From: Bacillus chungangensis
GTDB taxonomy: Bacteria > Bacillota > Bacilli > Bacillales > Bacillaceae_C
Assembly: GCF_030812995.1 (NCBI RefSeq)
Contig: NZ_JAUSTT010000014.1
Span: forward strand, 62,001 to 126,000
Direction of reading: 5' to 3'
DNA: 64,000 bases
A program made the position numbers and the translations under genes. A model generated the notes under the pieces. That model was not told where the DNA came from. It saw only the letters and a program-made list of their open reading frames with translations, and did no database searches. Of this stretch, positions 8,443-18,288 are shown piece by piece. The number at the start of each line of letters is the position of its first letter. The stretch's first letter is position 1.

Positions 8443-8504
8443 TAAAGGTTATAATGTCTTTGCTTGTTAGTATATAGGACATTATGTTGAAGGGAATTAG
8501 TAGA

Positions 8505-9479
8505 ATGAAAAAAATTGTACTTTTAATTGTTTTCGCTATTTTTTTTGTAGCAGCTTGTGCTAACAAAAGCGAACAAAAGAAAGAAATAACTGAAGGTTCA
8601 AAAAAAGATGCTATTACAATTGAACACTCTTTAGGAAAAGCTACATTTGACGAAGCACCGAAGCGAGTTGTAATTTTAGAATGGAATTTTGCAGAAGACA
8701 TGCTTGCATTAGATATGCAGCCAGTAGGTCTGACTGATATAGAAGGCTTTAATAAATGGGTGAATATTAATCAAAAAATAAGTGATGATGTTGTTGATGT
8801 TGGGAAGCGGCAAGAACCTAATTTAGAGGAGATTGCAAAATTAAACCCAGATGTCATTATTACGTTTAAACAAAGCCACGAAAAAATTCAAAAGGATTTA
8901 GAAAAAATTGCGCCAACCATTTTCTATGAATTATATACAGAAAAAGCTAGAGAAGATCAATACGAAAATATGATTAGCAACTTTAAAACGACTGCTAAGC
9001 TGTTGCAAAAAGAAGCAGAAGCCGATCATGTTTTGAAACAATTAGAAGAAAAATACCAGGAAGCAAAAAAAGAGATTGACACGTTGCAATTACCAACAAA
9101 TCAATTTGTTTTGACACAGGCTTTCAGTGCTAACCAGGCGCCATCTTTCCGGCTTTTCACGCAAAATTCAACAGCTAGCAAAATATTTAATAAGGTAGGG
9201 CTGGAAAATATCATTACAGAAGAAAAAACAGCTGAATACGGTTTTATAAAAGCAAATGTGGAAGGATTGGCTCCATATCAAGATGCTTTATTGATTCATT
9301 CAGTGCAAAAAGACGACCCGTTATTTAATAATCTTAAAAACAATCAAGTATGGCAAAACTACTCATTTGTAAAAGAAGACAAGATGTATGATCTTGGCGG
9401 CGATAGCTGGTTATTTGGTGGAGTGTTATCCGTAGAAACAATCGTTGATAACCTCGTTTCGGCATTAAAAGAGGGATGA
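8505..9479 (+). CDS. Iron-siderophore ABC transporter substrate-binding lipoprotein
   Basis: This is an exported binding protein for ferric siderophores. The signal peptide MKKIVLLIVFAIFFVAAC ends in a lipobox with cysteine at about residue 18. The mature part has the FecB/FhuD-type fold: PKRVVILEWNFAEDMLAL near the start and LEEIAKLNPDVIITFKQSH in the middle, a pattern of the periplasmic-binding family 2. Start 8505 places the signal peptide at the N terminus; ATG 8484 would add seven residues. The gene follows a Fur box and ends two bases before the permease start. The siderophore (hydroxamate, citrate or other) cannot be told from the sequence. Confidence 0.9.
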   Translation: MKKIVLLIVFAIFFVAACANKSEQKKEITEGSKKDAITIEHSLGKATFDEAPKRVVILEWNFAEDMLALDMQPVGLTDIEGFNKWVNINQKISDDVVDVGKRQEPNLEEIAKLNPDVIITFKQSHEKIQKDLEKIAPTIFYELYTEKAREDQYENMISNFKTTAKLLQKEAEADHVLKQLEEKYQEAKKEIDTLQLPTNQFVLTQAFSANQAPSFRLFTQNSTASKIFNKVGLENIITEEKTAEYGFIKANVEGLAPYQDALLIHSVQKDDPLFNNLKNNQVWQNYSFVKEDKMYDLGGDSWLFGGVLSVETIVDNLVSALKEG

Positions 9480-9481
9480 AC

Positions 9482-11473
9482 ATGGCTAGTTCTATAAAAA
9501 AAACACTTGCTGTATTAGGGGGGATTCTACTTTTCTTATTTTTAGCATCCATTCATCTTAGCCAAGGTCAGTCTTCCCCAGGGTATTTTACTTTTTGGCA
9601 GCAATTGATGGACGATGAACAGCAATTGACGTTTTTTCTATATACACGACTACCGCGTTTTGTGGTTGGGTGTTTAGCAGGGGCAGCCTTGGCAATAGCT
9701 GGTATGCTGATGCAGACAATGACGAAAAATCCTTTAGCAAGTGCTAGCACACTGGGCATTCATTCTGGAGCATACTTTTTTGTCGTTGCTTCTACGATTT
9801 TTTTTCCATCCATCAGCGGCCAACACCCTCTTTTAGTTGCATTTACAGGAGGATTAACTGCTGCAGTAATCGTTTCATGGTTGGTTGGGAGAACGCTCGA
9901 TCCTGTTCGTGTGGCCTTAACAGGTTTAATTGTTAGTATGTTATTTGCTTCTTTTACAAGTGCATTACAGCTTTTCTTTTCGAATGAGGCAGCCGGTTTA
10001 TTTTTATGGGGTTCTGGTACTTTGCTGCAATTAGATTGGTCTGGTGTTCAATTTGCTTGGCCTTGGCTATTGGGAGCTATTTTAGTTGCATGGCTTTTCG
10101 GCAGAAAACTTGATGTTTTGCTTCTCGGAGATGAAACAGCTGTTGGCCTTGGGGAAAAGGTTGGAACGATTAAAACAATTGGCTGGATTATTGCTATTTT
10201 ACTTGCAGCAACTACAGTAGCAGTAGTTGGCCCGATCGGTTTTGTCGGTATTATTGCCCCACATCTCGTACGATTGCTAGGCTTTAGCCAACATCGGGAT
10301 ATGATCGTTGCAAACATTGTCATAGGGGCTATGCTGCTCATTACTGCAGACATTTTCGTCCGTATTGTATCCCAATCATCTGAACTGCCTGTTGGGGCGA
10401 TGACAGCTCTTGTTGGTGGTCCGTGGCTCGTTTATTTAGCGGTGAAAATGAGCAAAGGGAGACAAGGAAAACAAGCTGTATTAGACGGAAATGATTATTT
10501 TCCAAATAAATCAATCCTTGCACTTATCTTATTATGTTTATCAGCAGCTGTTCTCTTTTTAGGGATATCATTTGGCGGGACTTCATTCACCCCCCTTTAT
10601 GAAATCACTCATGAGCTTCTCCACAACGTATATGTTTGGGATTTCCGTGTACCCCGAGTATTGACAAGTTTTCTTGTTGGCATGCTCATGGCTGCTAGTG
10701 GCGTATTACTGCAAGCAGTATTGCGAAATCCGCTGGCAGATGCTTCTGTTCTAGGGGTCACTTCAGGTGCCGGAATGACAGCAATGTTATTTTTAACAGT
10801 GATCCCAAGTTTGCCGATCTTTTTTGTTCCGTTCGGTGCATTTATTGGTGCTTTTGCTGTGATGGCGACGATTTTATATCTTAGCCGCCGATCTGGTTTT
10901 CAGCCGACGATGCTTGTGCTAATAGGAATAGCGCTTTCTGCAGCTTGTTCCGCCATCATTCAAGTGCTCCTAGTACGATCTAAGCTAGGTGTTACACAAG
11001 TTTTAACATGGTTGTCAGGAAGTACGTATGGAAGTTCTTGGGATTCTGTTCTTATCGCCTTTTTAGCGGTTATCATTTGTTTCCCGATCGTATATTATTT
11101 TTCACGTACATATGATGTTCTCATGTTTGGAGAGGAATTAGCCGTTGGATTTGGAATAAAAATAGATCGAACACGTTTATATATGATCATAGCAGGCGTT
11201 TTTTTATCGGCCGTTAGTGTAGCATTAGTTGGGACAATCGGCTTTGTCGGTTTATTGGCTCCACATGCTGCTCGACGCATGGTTGGTGTTAAACACATGT
11301 ATGTTTTTCCTGTCAGCATTGTGCTTGGCGGCATCTTTTTAACCTTCGCCGATTTCCTCGGGCGGTATTTATTAGCCCCTAATGATATTCCCGCTGGACT
11401 CTTAGTGTCATTAGTGGGAGCGCCTTACTTGCTATATTTGTTAAAGATAACCGGTAAAATGAATCGAGTATGA
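9482..11473 (+). CDS. Fused double FecCD permease for ferric siderophores (FhuB-like)
   Basis: This is a membrane channel protein of about 663 residues made of two FecCD-type halves. Each half repeats the landmarks: RLPRFVVGCLAGAALAIAG then RVPRVLTSFLVGMLMAASG; NPLASASTLGIHSG then NPLADASVLGVTSG; GPIGFVGIIAPHLVRLLG then GTIGFVGLLAPHAARRMVG. Each half has about ten membrane segments. The fused layout is that of FhuB; many Bacillus systems instead use two separate proteins. GAGGG lies six bases before ATG 9482, just after the lipoprotein stop. No ATPase gene follows, so the ATPase must be supplied from elsewhere. A terminator overlaps the stop codon. Confidence 0.92.
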   Translation: MASSIKKTLAVLGGILLFLFLASIHLSQGQSSPGYFTFWQQLMDDEQQLTFFLYTRLPRFVVGCLAGAALAIAGMLMQTMTKNPLASASTLGIHSGAYFFVVASTIFFPSISGQHPLLVAFTGGLTAAVIVSWLVGRTLDPVRVALTGLIVSMLFASFTSALQLFFSNEAAGLFLWGSGTLLQLDWSGVQFAWPWLLGAILVAWLFGRKLDVLLLGDETAVGLGEKVGTIKTIGWIIAILLAATTVAVVGPIGFVGIIAPHLVRLLGFSQHRDMIVANIVIGAMLLITADIFVRIVSQSSELPVGAMTALVGGPWLVYLAVKMSKGRQGKQAVLDGNDYFPNKSILALILLCLSAAVLFLGISFGGTSFTPLYEITHELLHNVYVWDFRVPRVLTSFLVGMLMAASGVLLQAVLRNPLADASVLGVTSGAGMTAMLFLTVIPSLPIFFVPFGAFIGAFAVMATILYLSRRSGFQPTMLVLIGIALSAACSAIIQVLLVRSKLGVTQVLTWLSGSTYGSSWDSVLIAFLAVIICFPIVYYFSRTYDVLMFGEELAVGFGIKIDRTRLYMIIAGVFLSAVSVALVGTIGFVGLLAPHAARRMVGVKHMYVFPVSIVLGGIFLTFADFLGRYLLAPNDIPAGLLVSLVGAPYLLYLLKITGKMNRV

Positions 11474-11515
11474 TGGGTTTTTCGCCCTTCCTACTCGATT
11501 TATATTATTTTTTAT
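11462..11515 (+). terminator. Terminator overlapping the permease stop codon
   Basis: AATCGAGTA and TACTCGATT flank a loop that includes GGGTTTTTCGCCC, followed by TATATTATTTTTT. The stop codon of the permease is inside the hairpin. Confidence 0.75.
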
Positions 11516-11557
11516 AGTAAAATAAGACTGAAAATTCAGAAGTGGGGAGTGAAAGGA

Positions 11558-12844
11558 ATGGGTGCTGAACAGAGGATCTTATCTATTGACTATGCACGAA
11601 AGTTGGATGAACAAGACGTTCTCGCTCACTTTCGAGAAGAATTTTATATACAGCCTGAGACGATTTATCTTGATGGCAATTCATTGGGACTCTTATCGAA
11701 AAGAGCAGAGAAAGCTTTGCTGTCGATACTTGATTCATGGAAACAATATGGAATTGATGGATGGACAAAGGGAGAACATCCGTGGTTTTATCTATCAGAA
11801 AAATTAGGGGAAATGACAGCGTCTCTTATTGGTGCAGAGCCAGAAGAAACAATTGTAACGGGCTCAACTACTGTGAATTTGCACCAGCTAGTCGCTGCCT
11901 TCTTCCATCCAAACGGTTCCGCAACAAAAATATTAGCTGATGAATTAAATTTTCCAACAGATATTTATGCTTTACAAAGTCAGTTGACATTAAAAGGACT
12001 AGATCCTAATAACCATCTAGTGAAAGTAAAGAGTGAAGATGGACGAACACTGAAGGAAGAGGATATTATTGCCCAAATGTCAGAGGAAATTGCATTGATT
12101 GTGCTGCCAAGTGTGCTTTATCGAAGTGGGCAAATCCTTGATATAAAACGGTTGACGGCGGCAGCGCATAAACGCGATATCGTCATTGGCTTCGATCTTT
12201 GCCATTCGATTGGCTCCATTCCGCATCAGTTGAGCGAGTGGGATGTAGATTTTGCTTTTTGGTGCAATTATAAACATTTAAATGGCGGACCGGGAGCGGT
12301 TGGCGGCCTTTATGTGAATAAGCGCCACTTTGGTGTAAAGCCAGGCTTAGCTGGTTGGTTTGGTTCTCGAAAAGATAAGCAGTTTGATATGGAACATACA
12401 ATGATTCAGGCAACTCATGCTGGCGCCTTTCAAATGGGAACACCGCATTTATTAAGTGCTGCACCGCTGTTAGGTTCTCTAGCAATGTTTGCAGAAGCGG
12501 GCATAGAGAATATTCGTGCAAAATCATTGCAATTAACAGACTACATGATGGCATTAATCGACGCAGAACTAAAACAAGAGGACTTCACAATTGCGAATCC
12601 ACTCAATCATCAACAAAGGGGCGGCCACGTCTATTTAGAACATCGAGAAGCAGCACGAATTTGTAAAGCACTAAAAGCAAACAACATTATTCCCGATTTT
12701 CGAGCACCGAATGGCATTCGCCTTGCACCAGTAGCGCTCTATAATACTTTTACAGAAGTCTGGGAAACGGTGCAAAGGTTAAAAGTGATTATGAACGAAG
12801 AGCAGTACAAACAGTTTGAAAATAAACGTGATGAGGTGGCATAA
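11558..12844 (+). CDS. kynU: Kynureninase
   Basis: This is a pyridoxal-phosphate enzyme that splits kynurenine into anthranilate and alanine. The protein of about 428 residues has the family pattern: [14 protein letters not shown] near the start, [11 protein letters not shown] for cofactor phosphate binding, [10 protein letters not shown], and the Schiff-base lysine in [16 protein letters not shown]. The C-terminal domain includes RGGHVYLEH and [19 protein letters not shown] 11558 is preferred because GGGGAG is about 9 bases away; GTG 11549 touches that site. It is the first gene of a three-gene cluster with the other two steps of tryptophan breakdown. Confidence 0.95.
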   Translation: MGAEQRILSIDYARKLDEQDVLAHFREEFYIQPETIYLDGNSLGLLSKRAEKALLSILDSWKQYGIDGWTKGEHPWFYLSEKLGEMTASLIGAEPEETIVTGSTTVNLHQLVAAFFHPNGSATKILADELNFPTDIYALQSQLTLKGLDPNNHLVKVKSEDGRTLKEEDIIAQMSEEIALIVLPSVLYRSGQILDIKRLTAAAHKRDIVIGFDLCHSIGSIPHQLSEWDVDFAFWCNYKHLNGGPGAVGGLYVNKRHFGVKPGLAGWFGSRKDKQFDMEHTMIQATHAGAFQMGTPHLLSAAPLLGSLAMFAEAGIENIRAKSLQLTDYMMALIDAELKQEDFTIANPLNHQQRGGHVYLEHREAARICKALKANNIIPDFRAPNGIRLAPVALYNTFTEVWETVQRLKVIMNEEQYKQFENKRDEVA

Positions 12845-13480
12845 TTGGCAAAAAATAAGAATAAGTGGATTGATATTTCACAACCTTTGACGAATGATAT
12901 CAGGCATTGGCCCGGCGATACCCCATTTACTTATGAGGTGAAATTTTTAAAACAGCAAACAGGTTCAGTAAATATTGGGAAAATAACAACAAGTTTACAT
13001 ACTGGTACGCATATTGATGCCCCATTTCATTTTGATGATAATGGCATGCAAGTGCATCAGCTCGATATCAATATGTATATTGGGAAAGCTCGTGTGATCG
13101 ATGTGTCTAACTATGAAAGCATTGGCAGGGAGGAATTGGCCAAATCATCTTTAGAGGGGGTTTCTCGTTTATTGCTGCGCACATCGACAATAGACAATCC
13201 AACCAAATTTCCTAAATCGATTCCTTATTTACGTGAAGATATCGGTGCTTTTTTACAAAAGAAAGGCATTTTCCTCATTGGGGTGGATGTTCCTTCAGTA
13301 GACCCATTAGATAGTAAAGAATTGAAAGCTCATCATGCATTGCATCAACATGGCGTCCATATTTTGGAGAATGTCGTCTTAGAACATGTGAAGCCAGGTG
13401 ATTATGAACTGATTGCCCTGCCACTGCCTATTCATGGAGCTGATGGCAGTCCTGTTCGAGCGGTTATCAGGTCCATCTAA
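12845..13480 (+). CDS. kynB: Kynurenine formamidase (arylformamidase)
   Basis: This metal-dependent hydrolase converts N-formylkynurenine to kynurenine. It is a 211-residue member of the cyclase family. The metal motif [12 protein letters not shown] at about 54-65 and the start [21 protein letters not shown] are diagnostic of bacterial KynB. Translation starts with TTG directly after the kynU stop, with GAGGTGG inside the end of kynU as ribosome site, so the two genes are coupled. The position between kynU and kynA supports this reaction over other cyclase-family functions. Confidence 0.95.
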   Translation: MAKNKNKWIDISQPLTNDIRHWPGDTPFTYEVKFLKQQTGSVNIGKITTSLHTGTHIDAPFHFDDNGMQVHQLDINMYIGKARVIDVSNYESIGREELAKSSLEGVSRLLLRTSTIDNPTKFPKSIPYLREDIGAFLQKKGIFLIGVDVPSVDPLDSKELKAHHALHQHGVHILENVVLEHVKPGDYELIALPLPIHGADGSPVRAVIRSI

Positions 13481-13506
13481 TTGAAAGAATGAGGGGGAAT
13501 CTGGAG

Positions 13507-14361
13507 TTGTCAAAGCCAATATCTGAGTTAAATAAAAAGTTGGAAGCAGAAAAAGGGATTCATACGGACTTTTTGCACGATATGACATATGGCGATTACC
13601 TACACTTAACACCATTGCTCGGAAGTCAGCACTGTTTATCTGATCATCATGATGAAATGCTTTTTATTATTATTCATCAAGTGAGTGAGCTTTGGATGAA
13701 GCTGACCATCCATGAATTGACGGCTGCAATAGAAGCAATTGCAGATGGAAAAATGCAAGCAGCATTTAAAATGCTTGCCCGTGTATCAAAGATTCAAACT
13801 CAAATCATTCAAGCTTGGGACGTATTATCGACATTAACACCAGCGGAATATATGGAGTTTCGGGATAAGCTCGGAAAAGCCTCAGGTTTCCAATCTTATC
13901 AATATCGGCTCATTGAGTTTGCGCTTGGTTATAAAACGAGCCATATTTTAAAAATTTACGAAAAGGACCCTGCTCTTTATGCGAAGCTGGAGAAGGCTTA
14001 TCATGCACCGAGTATTTACGATGTTTCCATCAAGGCGCTGGCGCGGGCAGGCTTTGCTATTAATCCCGCTTTATTGACACGTGATTTTTCTAAAACGTAC
14101 GGCGGTGATCCAACTGTGGAGGCTGCTTGGCGTAAAGTATACCAACATGTTGATCAATATTGGGATTTGTACCAACTTGCTGAAAAGCTGATTGATATTG
14201 AAGATTGGCTCCAGCAATGGCGTTTTCGCCATATGAAGACGGTTGAACGTATTATCGGCTTTAAAATAGGCACTGGCGGATCATCAGGTGTCAATTATTT
14301 GAAACAAGTATTAGATCATCGCTTTTTTCCAGAATTATGGGATTTGAGAACGACACTATAA
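13507..14361 (+). CDS. kynA: Tryptophan 2,3-dioxygenase
   Basis: This is a heme enzyme that opens the indole ring of tryptophan to give N-formylkynurenine. The pattern [19 protein letters not shown], the distal region [22 protein letters not shown] and the C-terminal [12 protein letters not shown] are characteristic. A histidine late in the protein ([13 protein letters not shown]) fits the heme ligand. TTG 13507 is chosen because AGGGGGAA lies 8 bases ahead; ATG 13489 has no clear ribosome site but cannot be excluded. The gene completes the path tryptophan to anthranilate encoded by this cluster. Confidence 0.95.
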   Translation: MSKPISELNKKLEAEKGIHTDFLHDMTYGDYLHLTPLLGSQHCLSDHHDEMLFIIIHQVSELWMKLTIHELTAAIEAIADGKMQAAFKMLARVSKIQTQIIQAWDVLSTLTPAEYMEFRDKLGKASGFQSYQYRLIEFALGYKTSHILKIYEKDPALYAKLEKAYHAPSIYDVSIKALARAGFAINPALLTRDFSKTYGGDPTVEAAWRKVYQHVDQYWDLYQLAEKLIDIEDWLQQWRFRHMKTVERIIGFKIGTGGSSGVNYLKQVLDHRFFPELWDLRTTL

Positions 14362-14494
14362 AAAATAATGGAAAGTGCTAGACATCAAAAATGAACCACT
14401 GCTGGTTATTCCTGTTTTTGCACTTGTGATCAATAAACAGTATGATGGTATAGTTTAAGAGAATTATCCGACCATGAAATAGGGAGTGGATGTA

Positions 14495-15853
14495 ATGAAA
14501 GAAAGCAGAGAGCAGTGGTCGTCGAAATTAGGCTTTATTTTATCCTCGGCTGGGGCTGCGATAGGACTCGGCGCTATTTGGAAGTTTCCTTATGTGACAG
14601 GAATGAATGGAGGAGGAGCTTTTTTCCTCATTTTTGTTGTTTTTACATTATTGATTGGACTGCCAATGCTAATTTCTGAATTTATTATTGGCAGGGGAGC
14701 AGGGAAGGAAGCCATAAGTGCTTATAAAAAATTGGCACCTAAAAGTACTTGGGTGTGGCTTGGCCGGCTTGGTGTCCTCGGCTGCTTTTTATTGCTGTCT
14801 TTTTACAGCGTTGTAGGTGGCTGGGTTCTTATCTATAGTGCATTATCAATACCGGGGAAAGTGATTAGTGAGCATGCTCAGTATCCAGCTCTTTTTGAGC
14901 ATATTATTGGTTCGCCGCTCATTACCATTTTAGGTCTTGGTTTGTTTATTTTCCTTAATGTCATCGTGATTGCGTCAGGAATCAAAAACGGGATTGAACG
15001 TGCAAGCAAGTATATGATGCCGCTCTTATTTATATTTTTTATCATTCTTGTTATTCGTTCATTAACATTAGATGGTGCAATGGAAGGAGTCCGCTTTTTT
15101 CTAGCGCCGGATTTTTCAAATATGACGGGCGGAGCCGTTTTATATGCATTAGGCCAGTCATTCTTTTCACTAGCGGTTGGCTTTTCCTGTATGGTTACAT
15201 ACAGCTCTTATTTAGACAAACAAGTCAGCATCCCATCGTCGGCTGGTTCTGTTGTCGGAATGAATATTTTTGTTTCTTTATTAGCAGGACTGGCAATCTT
15301 TCCAGTTGTGTTCTCCTTTGGGCTTGAACCTGCTGAGGGGCCTGGCTTATTGTTTATTATTTTGCCATCTGTTTTTTCGCAGCTGCCATTTGGTGAAGTT
15401 TTCCTATGTTTATTTTTATTATTGTTTTTATTTGCTACTTTAACGTCTTCCTTTAGTTTATTCGAAATTATTGTTTCTGCATTTACCGAGAATGGCAAAT
15501 GGACACGCAAGGCAGTTGCATGGTTGACTGGCATTATTGTCTTCGCAGCCGGAATTCCAGCCGCACTGTCTTCAAGTTCTTTGCAAGACTTTACGTTGTT
15601 TGGAAAAACAATCTTCGATGCAACAGACTATTTAGTGAGCAATCTTATGCTTCCATTAGGAAATTTATTTATTGCTTTATTTATTTCTTTCCGAATGGAT
15701 CAAATGCTTGTGAAAGTTGAATTTCAGTTAGGCCACCATTTATCGCCTTCGTGGTTTTCAATATGGCGAACATTGATGAAGTGGCTAGTACCAATCACAA
15801 TCGTTATCGTCTTTATCAGTTCATTAGGAATATTCGATATAAAGGCTCCGTAG
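14495..15853 (+). CDS. Sodium:neurotransmitter symporter family protein, probable tryptophan transporter
   Basis: This is an LeuT-fold membrane protein of 452 residues with about 11-12 segments. The N-terminal sequence SSAGAAIGLGAIWKFPYVTG carries the sodium and substrate site of the SNF family, in which the unwound part of the first membrane helix is highly conserved. Short bacterial members import amino acids, and one characterised member (TnaT) carries tryptophan. The gene lies about 130 bases after kynA on the same strand, so tryptophan or a kynurenine-pathway compound is the most likely substrate; this is inferred from position. AGGGAG is 8 bases before ATG 14495. Confidence 0.87.
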   Translation: MKESREQWSSKLGFILSSAGAAIGLGAIWKFPYVTGMNGGGAFFLIFVVFTLLIGLPMLISEFIIGRGAGKEAISAYKKLAPKSTWVWLGRLGVLGCFLLLSFYSVVGGWVLIYSALSIPGKVISEHAQYPALFEHIIGSPLITILGLGLFIFLNVIVIASGIKNGIERASKYMMPLLFIFFIILVIRSLTLDGAMEGVRFFLAPDFSNMTGGAVLYALGQSFFSLAVGFSCMVTYSSYLDKQVSIPSSAGSVVGMNIFVSLLAGLAIFPVVFSFGLEPAEGPGLLFIILPSVFSQLPFGEVFLCLFLLLFLFATLTSSFSLFEIIVSAFTENGKWTRKAVAWLTGIIVFAAGIPAALSSSSLQDFTLFGKTIFDATDYLVSNLMLPLGNLFIALFISFRMDQMLVKVEFQLGHHLSPSWFSIWRTLMKWLVPITIVIVFISSLGIFDIKAP

Positions 15854-15957
15854 GAATACGGCAATTTCATCTCAAATCTAATGGCAGCAAGGCTCTAGGA
15901 ATCAAAGTAGGATGTCTCGCATTTTACTTCTAAACAATGAGTAAAGTTGAATGATAT

Positions 15958-16000
15958 TCTCCCGCTTCAACATTCATGAAGTGGGAGTTTCCATTTTTCA
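15958..16000 (+). terminator. Hairpin after the symporter gene
   Basis: CTCCCGCTTC and GAAGTGGGAG enclose a short loop, followed by TTTCCATTTTTC. It separates the rightward kyn cluster from leftward genes. The remaining spacer to 16091 shows nothing else. Confidence 0.6.
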
Positions 16001-16091
16001 TCTTTTACAAATCTAAAGGGCTTAGCCAAACTTCCAATCATGTGAGGAAGAATCACCATTAAACGACTTCACTTCTACTACTCTGCTAGTC

Positions 16092-16424
16092 TTAAAATGA
16101 TGGAACTTTGAAAAACTGAATAGCTGGATATCGATAGAGTTTTCCCTTTATTGTTGAGTAGATCGCATGGATGATGAGAAGAAATTCTATGATGATGATA
16201 CTAAATCGGGAGTAATGGAGCTCCATTGGAACGAAAATAGAAATGATTAGAATCGTTAATAACGTAAAATGAAAATTGATTGCTGCAATTGACTGGGCCT
16301 TTAAAAAGGCACTTTTCTTGCGAGTGAAGAAATAAAAGATAATGGGAGCGAGAAAGGCTAAGAGTAATGAGCTGCTATGCATCATGATCGCCAAACTTTT
16401 CTCTTTCCGAGTTAGCTGTAACAT
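16092..16424 (-). CDS. DUF4870 family small membrane protein
   Basis: This 110-residue protein has about three hydrophobic segments (near residues 17-33, 50-66 and 74-92). RKEKSLAIMMHSSSLLLAFLAP at the start and the AQSIAAINFHFTL stretch fit the DUF4870 (Tic20-like) family of bacterial membrane proteins. The molecular function of this family is not established. It lies 3 bases after the next leftward gene, so they are probably co-transcribed. Confidence 0.75.
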   Translation of the reverse strand: MLQLTRKEKSLAIMMHSSSLLLAFLAPIIFYFFTRKKSAFLKAQSIAAINFHFTLLTILIISIFVPMELHYSRFSIIIIEFLLIIHAIYSTIKGKLYRYPAIQFFKVPSF

Positions 16425-16427
16425 CTT

Positions 16428-16925
16428 TTATTCAGACCCTCCTTGTTGAAAATAAGTAGATAAGACACCATCATGATCAGGCAAAAAGGAAAAACCAAAA
16501 TGAGCAGCAAGAGCGGCTGCCGATGTCCAAATTGCTAGACTAGCAATCATCCATCCCGTCACGAGACGTTTTTTGCCTCCTAATGAGATGCCCATCAATG
16601 CAGTTAAATGGCTTCCGACGAAAAGTGGGCCAATAATGGCTAATCCCGGCATACCGTATTGATTCCAAAGGCGGACAGCACGTTCCGTTCTTTTTGTCTT
16701 TTTTGGTTCGTTGCGCTGTTTTTTTCGCCATATTTTAAAACGCTCAACAGCAAGGACAAGCAAGAGAATCGTCAATGCATTTCCTAAAAAACCTAAAATC
16801 GCTACGGGAATAGCGGGCATCCCACTTAAAATTGCTATTGGTACAACCGCTATGACTTCAAAAAATGGTATAGCAGCTAACAGAAATACAAAAAAATATA
16901 AACTAACAGACGAAATAAATGGCAT
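16428..16925 (-). CDS. Small multidrug export family (COG2426) membrane protein
   Basis: This protein of about 165 residues has four to five hydrophobic segments. FFEVIAVVPIAILSGMPAIPVAILGFLGN and WNQYGMPGLAIIGPLFVGSHLTALMGISLGG match the small multi-drug export/DedA-like family, and GPLFVG with the following glycines is the conserved core. The family name is historical and the true cargo is uncertain. ATG 16925 is preferred because GGGGAAGG is about 5 bases upstream; the frame would allow a start six codons earlier. It lies downstream of an ABC exporter operon on the same strand. Confidence 0.75.
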   Translation of the reverse strand: MPFISSVSLYFFVFLLAAIPFFEVIAVVPIAILSGMPAIPVAILGFLGNALTILLLVLAVERFKIWRKKQRNEPKKTKRTERAVRLWNQYGMPGLAIIGPLFVGSHLTALMGISLGGKKRLVTGWMIASLAIWTSAAALAAHFGFSFLPDHDGVLSTYFQQGGSE

Positions 16926-16981
16926 TTTTTCCTTCCCCTTCATTTTTTATTATTAAAATAATTCTGAACCTAAATAGATGT

Positions 16982-17881
16982 CTATTTAGGTGCGTGCGTA
17001 CTTTCTAATAAGCGATTGTTTTTTGAAAGCAGAAGCGATAGAATATCGTCTAATTCTAATGATTCTGCTTTGATCAATGGTACTTTTTTTTCCATTAACA
17101 TTGTTTTAGCTCGTGAAAAATGCTTCGTGATAAAAAATTGATGATGCTTATCAAGTACGATTGTATCCTTACATGCCTTTAGCTTTTCTGGTACGGCAGG
17201 TACGTAGACTTTTCTCCATTCATAAAGCAGTTGATCTTTTTCTAACTTTCCAATCAGTTTTCCTTTATGAAGGACGATTAAAAAATCGACTAGCTTTTTC
17301 ACTTCATCCATTTGGTGAGTCGCTAAAAAGACAGTATTGTCTTCTGTTTGCATAAAAGTTGCGATATCCTCCAGCATCTGTTTTTTAGAAAAAACATCTA
17401 GGCCATTGGTTGGTTCGTCAAGAATGAGCAATGATGGATTAGATGCCAATGCTAAAATAAAAGCAAGTTTTTTTTGATTGCCTTGCGATAGGTGATGAAA
17501 GGCTTTATTGTCTTCTATTTCATAATCTCGCAATCTTTTTTCAAATTGCTGCTGATCCCATGAAGCGTACCAGTTAGCATAAAAAGCGGCTATTTCTTTC
17601 GATGTTAACATTTCGTAGCCAATTGGATGTTCTGGAACAAAAGCGAAACAGGCTTCTTTTTTTTGCTGATTATTTTCTTTTCCAAAAAGGGAAATGCTTC
17701 CTCTATCTGGATGCAGGATGCCTAACAGCAGTTGAAATATCGATGTTTTTCCAGCCCCATTTGCTCCAACAAGAGAGGTGATTGTACCTCTTTCGACGGA
17801 GAAAGAAATGTGTTCTAACTGAAAGCGATCGATTTTTTTGCTTACTTCACTAAATGACACGACTGGATTATTTCCTATCAC
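16982..17881 (-). CDS. ABC transporter ATP-binding protein in the GntR operon
   Basis: This is a 299-residue ATPase. Walker A is GANGAGKTS, the signature is LSQGNQKKLAF, Walker B is LLILDEPTNGLD and the switch histidine is in LATHQMDE. It resembles YtrB-type ATPases that work with small membrane subunits in cell-envelope stress exporters. The start is GTG in a GTGA overlap with the regulator gene before it. The membrane partner is probably the protein encoded first in this operon (18285-19007). The cargo is not known. Confidence 0.88.
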   Translation of the reverse strand: MIGNNPVVSFSEVSKKIDRFQLEHISFSVERGTITSLVGANGAGKTSIFQLLLGILHPDRGSISLFGKENNQQKKEACFAFVPEHPIGYEMLTSKEIAAFYANWYASWDQQQFEKRLRDYEIEDNKAFHHLSQGNQKKLAFILALASNPSLLILDEPTNGLDVFSKKQMLEDIATFMQTEDNTVFLATHQMDEVKKLVDFLIVLHKGKLIGKLEKDQLLYEWRKVYVPAVPEKLKACKDTIVLDKHHQFFITKHFSRAKTMLMEKKVPLIKAESLELDDILSLLLSKNNRLLESTHAPK

Positions 17882-18288
17882 GATTTATCCTCCTTCTCTA
17901 ATTCTTCTGTAAGCATGCGTATTAAGTCTTTGCTGCTATATTGAAAAGACTTGCTTAACGTAATGGCATCACGAAGTATTTTGCGTATTTCGTTTTCCTG
18001 ATAAAAACTTTGTTCTTGCTGTTGAATTTCTGTAACAAATGTCCCCAGTCCTTGCTTTGTTTTAATAATGCCCTCAATTTCCAAATCGTGATATGCTCTT
18101 CGTGTTGTAATGATGCTGCAAGAAAGCTGTTGACTTAAAGCACGAATAGATGGCAGCAGCGTGTCCTTTGACAATTTGCCACTCATAATAAGCGCCCTTA
18201 ATTGGTTTTTAATTTGGACATATAGCGGTTCAGAACTATCACTATCCACAATAATAGGCAATTGTCTCCATTCATCATGTTTTTTCAT
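17878..18288 (-). CDS. GntR family regulator, YtrA subfamily
   Basis: This is a regulator of about 136 residues, short as expected for YtrA-type proteins, with an N-terminal winged helix and no large ligand domain. The DNA-binding part is EPLYVQIKNQLRALIMSG, then LPSIRALSQQLSCSIITTRRAYHDLE, then the wing GIIKTKQGLGTFV. ATG 18288 overlaps the stop of the membrane-protein gene by four bases, so earlier starts in the frame are unlikely. The protein likely represses its own operon through the long palindrome at 19030-19069. YtrA-type regulators respond to cell-wall antibiotics in Bacillus; that ligand class is an inference here. Confidence 0.88.
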   Translation of the reverse strand: MKKHDEWRQLPIIVDSDSSEPLYVQIKNQLRALIMSGKLSKDTLLPSIRALSQQLSCSIITTRRAYHDLEIEGIIKTKQGLGTFVTEIQQQEQSFYQENEIRKILRDAITLSKSFQYSSKDLIRMLTEELEKEDKS

